A stretch of DNA of 5,397 nucleotides from an uncultured Chloroflexota bacterium (lineage in GTDB: Bacteria; Chloroflexota; Anaerolineae; Aggregatilineales; Phototrophicaceae): assembly GCA_937942935.1 (NCBI GenBank), contig CALDGT010000771.1:1-5397 (forward strand), in the 5' to 3' direction. Position 1 is the stretch's first letter; every line of letters begins with the position of its first letter. Below, piece by piece: positions 1-5,397 of this stretch. The notes beneath the pieces are model-generated. The model had not been told where the DNA came from. It made no database searches and was given only the letters and a program-made list of their open reading frames with translations. A program made the translations under genes and the position numbers.

Positions 1-77
1 TAGACCCCGTCATCAAGGCGGCGGCAGATTTGGTCGTACAAGACAAACAAGAAGCGGCGGCGGTAGCCAAAAAATGA
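1..77 (+). CDS. C-terminal end of an unidentified protein (partial)
   Basis: An open frame enters from the left edge (first complete codon at 3) and ends at the TGA at 75-77. It encodes 24 visible residues, beginning DPVIKAAADLVV and ending in an alanine- and lysine-rich tail (QEAAAVAKK). Such a tail is probably helical or disordered and does not identify a family, so I assign no function. The frame is supported because its stop overlaps the start codon of the next gene as ATGA (74-77). That is a classic translational-coupling junction and implies that the two genes share a transcript. The rest of the gene lies outside the window. Confidence 0.6.
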   Translation, partial: DPVIKAAADLVVQDKQEAAAVAKK

Positions 78-841
78 ATCGTGTTTTGAATACAACTCAA
101 AAACGCATGATTGGGGCGGTGGTAGCTATCACCGCCTTTATCGTGGTTATCATAGGATTATGGTTGCAATTTCGGATTGTGCCAGATGCTGAAGGTTTTT
201 TACCCCCCACATCCACCTCTCATCCAACTTCGGGTGAAGTTACGGTATCTGCGCCTCATGCAGGCGATACCTTGTATGCAGAACTTATTTATATGACAGG
301 TGAGATTCAAAATGCTCCCCAAACCATCATCGCACAAATTCGTGATGTAGATGATGCTCTATTGGTAACTGCACCTATCATGACACAATTTGGCAAATGG
401 ACAATCGAAATGCTCCGTCCTGCATATATTGGAGAGGCGACAATCCAATTAGTATCGGCTGTAGACCCATCTGTGATTCATACGACAATTCCTGTGTTTT
501 TGGGAGATATTAAAAATCGCCCAAGTGGGACATTTGGTAGCCTTATTACCCCGCCTGATGGCGACCAAGCAGGTGGCGATACCATTTTGGTGCAAGGGCG
601 TGCTTCTGGTGTGGCGGATAATAAAATTCAATTGGTCTTAGAAAATGGCGATGGTGTGACCATTTTGCATGAAGTGATTATCCCTAATCCGTATGGTGTT
701 GATGATGTCTTGTGGCAAACCGATTTGCCAATCGCTGGTGTGAGTGGGTCTGCGACCCTCACAGTTTATTTTACTTCTCCAGACGCTCCCGACCCTATCT
801 TGAGCCGAGTGACGTTGGTCATCACACAAGTAGCGGGGTAG
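74..841 (+). CDS. Membrane-anchored protein with two tandem Gmad2-like (immunoglobulin-like) domains
   Basis: This 255-residue protein has a short basic N-terminus (K10, R11), then one hydrophobic segment at about residues 12-32. That predicts an uncleaved signal anchor with the rest outside the membrane. A Pro/Ser/Thr-rich linker (about 43-54) leads to two beta-rich repeats, at about 55-143 and 153-253. Each opens with a V/I-x-x-P-x-x-G/D-type strand and a V/M-x-G turn and ends in a strand pattern like TIPVFL or RVTLVITQ. This matches the Gmad2 domain, known from spore-germination (GerM-associated) and other Gram-positive and Chloroflexota envelope proteins, where it is thought to bind ligands or proteins. 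There are no cysteines and no catalytic motif. The start is fixed by the ATGA overlap with the preceding gene. The deoxynucleoside kinase follows after 11 bases, but I see no functional link to it. The domain call is by pattern only and could be another Ig-like fold. Confidence 0.65.
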   Translation: MNRVLNTTQKRMIGAVVAITAFIVVIIGLWLQFRIVPDAEGFLPPTSTSHPTSGEVTVSAPHAGDTLYAELIYMTGEIQNAPQTIIAQIRDVDDALLVTAPIMTQFGKWTIEMLRPAYIGEATIQLVSAVDPSVIHTTIPVFLGDIKNRPSGTFGSLITPPDGDQAGGDTILVQGRASGVADNKIQLVLENGDGVTILHEVIIPNPYGVDDVLWQTDLPIAGVSGSATLTVYFTSPDAPDPILSRVTLVITQVAG

Positions 842-852
842 GGGATTCATCT

Positions 853-1470
853 ATGTCCAAACATCGTTTTATTGCCATTGCGGGAAATATTGGCGCGGGA
901 AAATCTACCCTCACCAAAATGCTTTCTGCCCATTTTAAGTGGCAACCATTTTATGAGGCAAATGCAGATAATCCGTACCTGCCCGATTTTTATGGAGACA
1001 TGGAACGTTGGAGTTTTCATTCGCAGGTGTTCTTTTTGAGCAAACGACTCGAACATCATCGCCAATTGGTAGATTATGGTGGCAATGTGGTTCAAGACCG
1101 TACTGTGTATGAAGATGCAGAAATATTTGCCCAAAATTTATATTTGCAAGGCAAAATGCCAGAGCGTGATTATCGCACCTATCGACGGTTATATGAATCT
1201 ATTAGTGCTTTTTTACCACCGCCAGATGTGATTGTCTATTTGCAAGCGAGTGTCGAAACATTGATGGCACTTATCAAAGGGCGTGGGCGTGATTATGAAA
1301 AGAATATCGCCCGTGATTATATTGATGGTCTCAATTTGTTGTATGAGGCATGGATTGACCGTTGGACAATTTGCCCTGTTTTGCGTGTCAAAATGGATAT
1401 TATGGACTTTGTGAACAATCCAAAAGATTTTCGGTCAATTGTGACCGATATTAATGCCATTTTAGGCTAA
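853..1470 (+). CDS. Deoxyribonucleoside kinase (dGK/dAK/dCK family)
   Basis: This 205-residue cytosolic kinase transfers phosphate from a nucleoside triphosphate to the 5'-OH of a deoxynucleoside, in deoxynucleotide salvage. Visible motifs, in order, are: the P-loop GNIGAGKST (residues 11-19); the substrate-site glutamate in FYEANADNPYLPDFY (E35); WSFHSQVFFL (53-62), which lines the nucleoside pocket; the DRT motif (82-84, in place of the ERS of animal enzymes) followed by VYEDAEIFA; and the LID segment GRGRDYEKNI. Length and motifs fit the bacterial deoxyguanosine/deoxyadenosine kinase group. Which base is preferred cannot be read from sequence. The ATG at 853 is chosen because the P-loop then starts at residue 11 as usual and an AGGGG ribosome binding site (840-844) lies 8 bases upstream. 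An in-frame ATG at 712 would add 47 unrelated residues inside the previous gene. The gene probably belongs to the same transcript as its upstream neighbour. No terminator follows it. Confidence 0.9.
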   Translation: MSKHRFIAIAGNIGAGKSTLTKMLSAHFKWQPFYEANADNPYLPDFYGDMERWSFHSQVFFLSKRLEHHRQLVDYGGNVVQDRTVYEDAEIFAQNLYLQGKMPERDYRTYRRLYESISAFLPPPDVIVYLQASVETLMALIKGRGRDYEKNIARDYIDGLNLLYEAWIDRWTICPVLRVKMDIMDFVNNPKDFRSIVTDINAILG

Positions 1471-1482
1471 CTATCGCTAACT
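1466..1482. repeat. Short direct repeat GCTAACT x2, 10-base period
   Basis: GCTAACT occurs at 1466-1472 and again at 1476-1482, exactly one helical turn apart. The first copy contains the kinase stop codon (1468-1470). The second copy lies where a -35 region for the downstream promoter would be. It could be a protein-binding site upstream of korA or chance; only its spacing and position argue for function. Confidence 0.25.
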
Positions 1483-1502
1483 TTTTGGGTGTACATTATA
1501 AT
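1474..1502 (+). promoter_or_regulatory. Predicted promoter of the korAB operon
   Basis: A perfect sigma-70-type -10 box, TATAAT, lies at 1497-1502. Seventeen bases upstream, the -35 position (TCGCTA, 1474-1479) matches TTGACA at only three of six positions, so the promoter may need an activator or rely on the strong -10. Initiation would be expected near 1508-1510, giving an untranslated leader of roughly 88 bases before korA. The placement in the only sizeable gap between the kinase and korA supports the call. Confidence 0.55.
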
Positions 1503-1577
1503 GAGGAAAGTTTTAATCATTTGTTGTATACACAGTTGTGTGTTTGTTGTTTGTGTTGTTTTTTAGAAAGGTTAGCG
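1475..1577. repeat. Long-range inverted repeat flanking the korA promoter and leader
   Basis: CGCTAAC at 1475-1481 is the exact reverse complement of GTTAGCG at 1571-1577. Allowing G-U pairs, the pairing extends to about 12 base pairs in RNA (1475-1486 with 1566-1577). The left arm lies upstream of the predicted start site, so only a transcript reading through from the kinase gene could contain both arms. The right arm shares bases 1575-1577 with a small hairpin beside the korA ribosome binding site. A seven-base perfect match within about 100 bases can arise by chance. Confidence 0.35.
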
Positions 1578-1588
1578 CAATTTTGCGC
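1575..1588 (+). promoter_or_regulatory. Small hairpin immediately upstream of the korA ribosome binding site
   Basis: GCGCAA (1575-1580) and TTGCGC (1583-1588) are perfect complements separated by TT. In RNA the two inner A-U pairs would open, leaving a four-pair GCGC stem. It abuts the SD sequence (1589-1596) without covering it. It has no downstream T run, so it is not a terminator. At the DNA level it could be a small palindromic operator. Confidence 0.4.
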
Positions 1589-1596
1589 GAGGAAAG
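1589..1596 (+). promoter_or_regulatory. Ribosome binding site that fixes the korA start
   Basis: GAGGAAAG lies 1 base before the ATG at 1598, with its GAGG core (1589-1592) ending 5 bases upstream. This selects 1598 over the in-frame GTG at 1538, which would add 20 hydrophobic, cysteine-containing residues foreign to the family and has no SD. Confidence 0.75.
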
Positions 1597-1597
1597 C

Positions 1598-3442
1598 ATG
1601 GTGCTTGAAGCAGTTCCACAACCCGCAATTCAACCCAATGCCACGAATGGCAAAATCGTTAATGATTTTGCGTTCATGGTCGCCACAAAAAATGGTTCTG
1701 GTAGCCAAACCTCAAATAATGTTTTAGTAAAATCCCTTTTTAATATGGGCATTCCGGTTAATGGTAAAAATCTTTTTCCATCCAATATTAAAGGGCTACC
1801 AACATGGTATACCATCCGTGTTAGCAAAGATGGATACACAGGCAGACGTGCCACTACCGAAATCGCTGTTGTTTATAACCAAGATTCGGCGGCAGAAGAT
1901 ATTGCCAATTTGCCTGTAGGCGGTGTTTGTATTATCCCCGCCGATTGGAAATGGGGGCATAGCCGTGAGGACATCATTTGGTATGAAGTTCCTGTCAAAG
2001 AAATTATGAAAAAAATTGATGTGAGCAGTGACCTCTCTAAACGGGTCGAGAATATGACCTATGTTGGCGTGGTGGCTCAGTTGTTTAACATCCCGCTAGA
2101 TGAAATTTGGAAGGCACTCCTCGAAAATTTCAATGGCAAAGAAAAACCCGCCAAATTAAACTTTGAAGCAGTCAAATTGGCGTATGAATTTGCCCAACAA
2201 AATCTTGTCAAGCAAGATAATTTCTGGTTTGAATATGATAACCAGACAACGGGCAAAATCATGATTACGGGCAACGAAGCAGGAGCGCTTGGGTCAATTT
2301 TTGGTGGTGTGAATGTGGTCGCTTGGTACCCAATTACACCATCCACCAGCCTTGTAGATGGTATTTTTGATTACCAACACCTCCGCAAAGACCCAGAAAC
2401 TGGCAAAATGACGATGGTTATTGTCCAAGCAGAAGACGAATTGTCGGCAATTGGGATGTTGGTTGGGGCAGGTTTCTCTGGCGCACGCGCCATGACCGCC
2501 ACCAGTGGACCGGGCATTAGCCTGATGGCAGAATTTACAGGCTTGGCATATTATGCCGAAATCCCGTGTGTGATTTGGGATGTGACCCGCATGGGACCCA
2601 GCACAGGCTTGCCTACCCGTACCAGTCAAGGAGATATTCTCTTTACCCATGTTTTGGGTCATGGTGATACCCGCCAAATTTGTTTGTTGCCTGCTAATCC
2701 AGAAGAAGCCTTTGAATTTGGTTGGCGTGCTTTCGATATTGCAGATATGGGGCAATTACCCGTGTTTGTCATGAGCGACCTCGACTTAGGGATGAATAAC
2801 TGGATGTCTGAACCCTTCAAATATCCTGATGAACCTATTCAACGGGGTAAGGTTTTGGATGCTGAACAATTGGCAGAGTTCATTAAAGAACATGGCAAAT
2901 GGGGACGGTATCTGGATGTAGATGGTGATGGTATTACCTATCGCACATTGCCCGGCACAGACCACCCACAATCGGCATATTTTGCACGCGGGACGGGACA
3001 TAATGAGATGGCGGGCTACAGTGAACGTAGCGATGACTGGCTCAAAAATATGGCGCGTTTGCACAAAAAATTGCAAACAGTACGCGGATTTTTACCTGCT
3101 CCTATCAAAGATTATGACGCATCTAAAAAAGTGGCGATTATCTCCTTTGGGACAAACGAACCCGCCATCCAAGAAGCGCGTGATATGCTCAAGAAGCAAG
3201 GGATAGAGACCAATTATTTGCGTGTGCGTGCCTTGCCACTTTGCCAAGACGTGACTGATTTCATCAATTCGCATGACCGCATTTATATCCCAGAAAACAA
3301 TTATGATGGTCAACTGTACCAAATTATTTGCCTAGACCATCCACAAGATTTAACCCACCTCAAGTCGTTGCCATTGGGCGATGGCTTGCCGATGACCGCA
3401 CAATGGCTGTTTGATAAGATTATGGCAGTGGAGAAGAAATAA
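1598..3442 (+). CDS. korA: 2-oxoacid:ferredoxin oxidoreductase, alpha subunit (gamma-alpha fusion), probably 2-oxoglutarate-specific
   Basis: This 614-residue cytosolic subunit works with KorB in the CoA-dependent oxidative decarboxylation of a 2-oxoacid, reducing ferredoxin; the reaction is reversible. The N-terminal gamma domain (about 20-210) begins with NDFAFMVATKNGSGSQTSN. The pyrimidine-binding alpha domain follows a GNEAGALG segment and carries the family hallmark YPITPSTS (244-251). Next come ATSGPG, then GPSTGLPTRTSQGD starting at 333. R341 there is a candidate for binding the substrate carboxylate. A DVDGDGITYRTLPGTDHP segment followed by ARGTGH, and a C-terminal domain containing IISFGTNEPAI, complete the usual order. 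The fused architecture and about 600-residue length are those of two-subunit enzymes such as Sulfolobus OFOR and bacterial KorAB. The GPSTGLPT and DVDGDG segments favour 2-oxoglutarate, but pyruvate or a broad range cannot be excluded. The gene is intact, lies 4 bases upstream of korB, and has its own predicted promoter. Confidence 0.93.
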   Translation: MVLEAVPQPAIQPNATNGKIVNDFAFMVATKNGSGSQTSNNVLVKSLFNMGIPVNGKNLFPSNIKGLPTWYTIRVSKDGYTGRRATTEIAVVYNQDSAAEDIANLPVGGVCIIPADWKWGHSREDIIWYEVPVKEIMKKIDVSSDLSKRVENMTYVGVVAQLFNIPLDEIWKALLENFNGKEKPAKLNFEAVKLAYEFAQQNLVKQDNFWFEYDNQTTGKIMITGNEAGALGSIFGGVNVVAWYPITPSTSLVDGIFDYQHLRKDPETGKMTMVIVQAEDELSAIGMLVGAGFSGARAMTATSGPGISLMAEFTGLAYYAEIPCVIWDVTRMGPSTGLPTRTSQGDILFTHVLGHGDTRQICLLPANPEEAFEFGWRAFDIADMGQLPVFVMSDLDLGMNNWMSEPFKYPDEPIQRGKVLDAEQLAEFIKEHGKWGRYLDVDGDGITYRTLPGTDHPQSAYFARGTGHNEMAGYSERSDDWLKNMARLHKKLQTVRGFLPAPIKDYDASKKVAIISFGTNEPAIQEARDMLKKQGIETNYLRVRALPLCQDVTDFINSHDRIYIPENNYDGQLYQIICLDHPQDLTHLKSLPLGDGLPMTAQWLFDKIMAVEKK

Positions 3443-3446
3443 CATC

Positions 3447-4496
3447 ATGGGCAAGAGTAAAGTCAATTCATTAGGATTATCGCGTGAAGAATATAAGGGC
3501 AGACCAAGCACCCTCTGTCCCGGTTGTGGTCATGATTCAATTTCTAACCAAATTATCAGCACTACGTATGAGATGGGGATTGAACAGCATAAAATCCTCA
3601 AAATGAGTGGTATTGGTTGTTCTAGCAAGACCCCCGCTTATTTCTTGGGACGTTCACATGGGTTTAATGCCCTTCATGGGCGGATGCCATCGGTTGTGAC
3701 AGGCGCACTCATGGGCAACCCTTCTATGAAATGTATCGCTGTCAGTGGTGATGGTGATTCTGGTAGCATCGGCATGGGGCAATTCAAACATGCTATTCGC
3801 CGTAATATCCCGTTTGTGTATATTATCGAAAATAATGGCGTGTATGGACTCACCAAAGGTCAATTTTCGGCGACATCTGATGAGGGTCAAGAACTAAAAT
3901 ATTATGGGCGCAATGAGTTGCCCGCCATTGACCTCGCATTAGAAGCCATCATCGCAGGCGCGACATTTGTGGCGCGGAGTTTCTCTGGCGATTCAAAACA
4001 AGTTCAATCGCTTTTGCAAGCGGCATTACGTCATCAGGGAACTGCTGTTATTGATATTATTAGCCCGTGTGTTTCTTTTAACAATGACCCCAAATCGAAT
4101 AAAAGCTACGATTATGGTAAAGCGCATCAAATTTCATTGCACGATATTCAAGTTGTCGCTCAGGGGTATGTTGAAGGAAAAGACGAAATTGTGGTTGCAC
4201 CAGAAGCCTTCGCCGATGGTAGCATTGTCAATGTCGAAATGCACGATGGCACAACCCTGCGCCTAAAACACCTAGACCGCAATCATGACCCACGTAATCG
4301 GTCTATGGCGATTAGTGTATTAGAACAATCGCAACGTGAACAACTCTTTATCACAGGGTTGATTTATTACGAAGAACCCCGCCCAACATTGGCGCAATTA
4401 GGTGATGTGTATGATGGTGCATTGGGGACATTACCTGAACATCGGGTACGCCCTAGCCAACAAACACTCAATGATGTGATGGCAAAGTTCAAATAA
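3447..4496 (+). CDS. korB: 2-oxoacid:ferredoxin oxidoreductase, beta subunit (thiamine diphosphate and [4Fe-4S] binding)
   Basis: This 349-residue partner of KorA binds thiamine diphosphate and the single [4Fe-4S] cluster that hands electrons to ferredoxin. C24 and C27 (CPGCGH), C58 (GIGCSSK) and C208 (SPCVSFNN) fit the four cluster ligands known for the two-subunit Sulfolobus enzyme. The diphosphate/Mg site is GDGDSGSIG (101-109) with ENNGVYGLTKGQFS (128-141), and LHGR (76-79) is also conserved. K61, L135 and K137 occupy positions linked to 2-oxoacid selectivity in the Sulfolobus tokodaii enzyme (from memory), consistent with a KorB-type or broad-range pocket. The ATG at 3447 gives a normal N-terminus. 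A purine-rich GGAGAAG lies about 10 bases upstream, inside the end of korA, which implies coupled translation. An in-frame TTG at 3411 would overlap korA and add 12 unrelated residues. No ferredoxin-like delta subunit is nearby, so a ferredoxin encoded elsewhere must be the acceptor. Confidence 0.93.
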   Translation: MGKSKVNSLGLSREEYKGRPSTLCPGCGHDSISNQIISTTYEMGIEQHKILKMSGIGCSSKTPAYFLGRSHGFNALHGRMPSVVTGALMGNPSMKCIAVSGDGDSGSIGMGQFKHAIRRNIPFVYIIENNGVYGLTKGQFSATSDEGQELKYYGRNELPAIDLALEAIIAGATFVARSFSGDSKQVQSLLQAALRHQGTAVIDIISPCVSFNNDPKSNKSYDYGKAHQISLHDIQVVAQGYVEGKDEIVVAPEAFADGSIVNVEMHDGTTLRLKHLDRNHDPRNRSMAISVLEQSQREQLFITGLIYYEEPRPTLAQLGDVYDGALGTLPEHRVRPSQQTLNDVMAKFK

Positions 4497-4520
4497 GCGA
4501 TTAAAAGCGATGAGAATTTT

Positions 4521-4552
4521 TGAGGGCGTGCATAGTTACGCCCTTATTTTTT
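4521..4552 (+). terminator. Intrinsic terminator of the korAB operon
   Basis: AGGGCGT (4523-4529) pairs perfectly with ACGCCCT (4538-4544) around an 8-base loop. A G-U pair (4522/4545) and a T-A pair (4521/4546) extend the stem to nine. Six T residues follow directly (4547-4552). It begins 25 bases after the korB stop. On the minus strand the hairpin is not followed by a T run, so it should stop + strand transcription only. Confidence 0.9.
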
Positions 4553-4572
4553 CAATAAGGTGTAATATCGCA

Positions 4573-5286
4573 TCAAAATGCAATCAATTTAGATGAATAT
4601 ACCAATGGCTGAAGGGTCGTTTTGATGACCACTTTCAGATTTTCCTGAGTATCTGATTTTGGTTTGGCATTCGAGTACGATGCGGGGATGAGCGTATTTG
4701 TGCCAATGCGTCTCATCATTCGTTGATAGATGTTTTTAATCAGCAATTCCTGATTTTGTTTGTTGACCTCATCTTCTGTGAGGATGGCTGTTTTGGCATC
4801 TACTGTCCGCATAAGCCATTCATTTAATATCGAAACCATGCTCACATCAAATGTCCATACCCCTCTAAATTGACGATTTTCATCTGGGTCGTCTATGTTG
4901 GTCAATTCTTTGGTGGCAAGTGCAGAGCCGAATTTTGCGCCAAAGGACACTAAAAACCATTCTTTTGCCAATTGAAAATGTTTTTCGAGTGGAATATAAG
5001 TGATATTGGGAATTACTGGGACTTCGACATCTGGAATCCCAAACACATAAACAGCTTTTGCGTCTTGTGCAATGCGTGTGTAGCGCTTAATTTGTGGCAA
5101 GAATTTGCTCATGCGCTGAAATCCGGAAAAAATGACGGTTTGGGCATGGTCTACGAGGGTCGCATTTTCGATTTCGTAGCTGATGGTGTTCATGGTTTTA
5201 CGGTCTTGGAGTAACTGTGTATCATCATTTTGTAGGCGTTCAACCAAATGATAAACCGAAAAGCTAGAATCTAAATTGATAGGCAT
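4573..5286 (-). CDS. Stand-alone DICT sensory domain protein
   Basis: This 237-residue soluble protein has no signal peptide or membrane segment. Residues about 5-160 follow the DICT domain pattern, named for its association with diguanylate cyclases and two-component systems: an N-terminal SVYHLVERL helix; SYEIENATL; the FSGFQRMSKFLPQIKRY strand-helix (F56, Q57, F62, R68, Y69); YVFGIPDVEVP; the KEWFLVSFG segment with conserved E109-W110; and FRGVWTFD (140-147). DICT is thought to sense a signal and pass it to attached GGDEF, HD, kinase or HTH modules. None is present here, only a polar C-terminal region of about 78 residues, so any output partner must be separate. The ATG at 5286 is preferred because AAAGGA (5300-5295) sits 8 bases before it. 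The alternative ATG at 5292 would leave only 2 bases. The gene is convergent with korAB, and no terminator of its own is visible. Confidence 0.72.
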   Translation of the reverse strand: MPINLDSSFSVYHLVERLQNDDTQLLQDRKTMNTISYEIENATLVDHAQTVIFSGFQRMSKFLPQIKRYTRIAQDAKAVYVFGIPDVEVPVIPNITYIPLEKHFQLAKEWFLVSFGAKFGSALATKELTNIDDPDENRQFRGVWTFDVSMVSILNEWLMRTVDAKTAILTEDEVNKQNQELLIKNIYQRMMRRIGTNTLIPASYSNAKPKSDTQENLKVVIKTTLQPLVYSSKLIAF

Positions 5287-5346
5287 AACCATTATCCTTT
5301 ACTATAGGTGTGGGATGTTATATCACTTTGTGTGTATATTTCTTTA

Positions 5347-5377
5347 ATTATATCAACCTATCATGAGTCTAAGTTAA
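5347..5377 (-). promoter_or_regulatory. Possible promoter of the DICT gene
   Basis: Read on the minus strand, a perfect TATAAT lies at 5352-5347, about 60 bases before the chosen start codon. The best -35 candidate, TTAACT (5377-5372), matches four of six consensus bases but is 19 bases away, longer than ideal. The region is AT-rich, so a chance TATAAT is quite possible. A second weak -10-like TATAAC lies at 5322-5317 without a matching -35. Confidence 0.35.
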
Positions 5378-5397
5378 TCCTAAAATGATTCAATCCT

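Larger units (their letters stand above)
1509..1597 (+). other. korA 5' leader with a pure G/T tract
   Basis: The predicted untranslated leader is strikingly biased. Bases 1535-1564 are only G or T (30 in a row), with repeated TTTGTTG/TTGTG units and a terminal T run. Just before it, ACACA-gt-TGTGT (1530-1541) forms a small dyad. In RNA this is a G/U-rich, largely unstructured stretch ahead of the SD hairpin. It could act as a standby or protein-binding region, or be a simple low-complexity spacer. It matches no riboswitch class I recognise. Confidence 0.4.

Noticed and set aside
712..852. Upstream ATG for the deoxynucleoside kinase
   Set aside because: It would add 47 unrelated residues overlapping the Gmad2 gene. 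The ATG at 853 has an SD and gives the family-typical P-loop position.
1471..1497. Intrinsic terminator after the kinase gene
   Set aside because: There is a TTTTT run at 1482-1486, but no local inverted repeat precedes it, so it lacks the stem needed.
1521..1541. Rex-like redox operator (TTGTG-N6-CACAA) in the korA leader
   Set aside because: TTGTT and CACAG are present, but the half-site bases and spacing do not match the consensus. Only the simple ACACA/TGTGT dyad is real.
2294..2755. 153-codon minus-strand open frame inside korA
   Set aside because: It is antisense to the conserved alpha domain containing YPITPS and GPSTG. Its translation is rich in Cys, His and Asn and resembles no family, as expected for a shadow frame.
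3411..3446. TTG start for korB overlapping korA
   Set aside because: It adds 12 unrelated residues. The ATG at 3447 has a purine-rich SD and gives the normal N-terminus.
4521..4552. Bidirectional terminator shared by korB and the convergent DICT gene
   Set aside because: On the minus strand the hairpin is preceded by an A run and not followed by a U run. Only + strand termination is supported.
1..5397. Mobile element, CRISPR, defence or phage module
   Set aside because: I found no transposase, integrase, terminal repeats, regularly spaced repeats or known defence domains, and composition looks even across the window by eye.

Overview
This window looks like ordinary chromosomal DNA from a moderately AT-rich bacterium. 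It carries three separate functional blocks. The best guess for the source is a Chloroflexota lineage, Anaerolineae-like. That rests on the combination of Gmad2-type immunoglobulin-like envelope protein, a stand-alone DICT protein and a two-subunit 2-oxoacid:ferredoxin oxidoreductase. It is an inference from gene content, not from a marker gene. I see no rRNA, tRNA, CRISPR array, insertion sequence, phage gene or attachment site, and no intergenic stretch exceeds about 130 bases.

Left block (1-1470, + strand): the last 24 codons of an unidentified gene overlap, by ATGA, the start of a 255-residue membrane-anchored protein with two tandem Gmad2-like domains. Eleven bases later comes a 205-residue deoxyribonucleoside kinase of the dGK/dAK/dCK family. 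The tight packing suggests one transcript. No intrinsic terminator is visible after the kinase.

Middle block (about 1471-4552, + strand): a 127-base gap holds a perfect TATAAT -10 box, a 30-base tract made only of G and T, and a small hairpin next to the ribosome binding site. It leads into korA and korB, the alpha (gamma-alpha fused) and beta subunits of a 2-oxoacid:ferredoxin oxidoreductase, most likely acting on 2-oxoglutarate. The two genes lie 4 bases apart, and a clear intrinsic terminator closes the operon. KorB keeps all four cluster cysteines and the thiamine diphosphate motif, and KorA keeps the YPITPS and GPSTG motifs, so the enzyme appears complete. It would oxidatively decarboxylate 2-oxoglutarate with CoA to succinyl-CoA and pass electrons to ferredoxin, or run in reverse. 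No ferredoxin gene is in the window.

Right block (4573-5397, - strand): a convergent gene for a soluble DICT-domain protein without an attached output domain. A plausible promoter lies upstream of it near the window edge.

The region best worth a second look is the korA leader. Its small SD-proximal hairpin and a longer inverted repeat share bases, so two alternative RNA folds are possible depending on where the transcript starts. I found no convincing undescribed multi-gene system.
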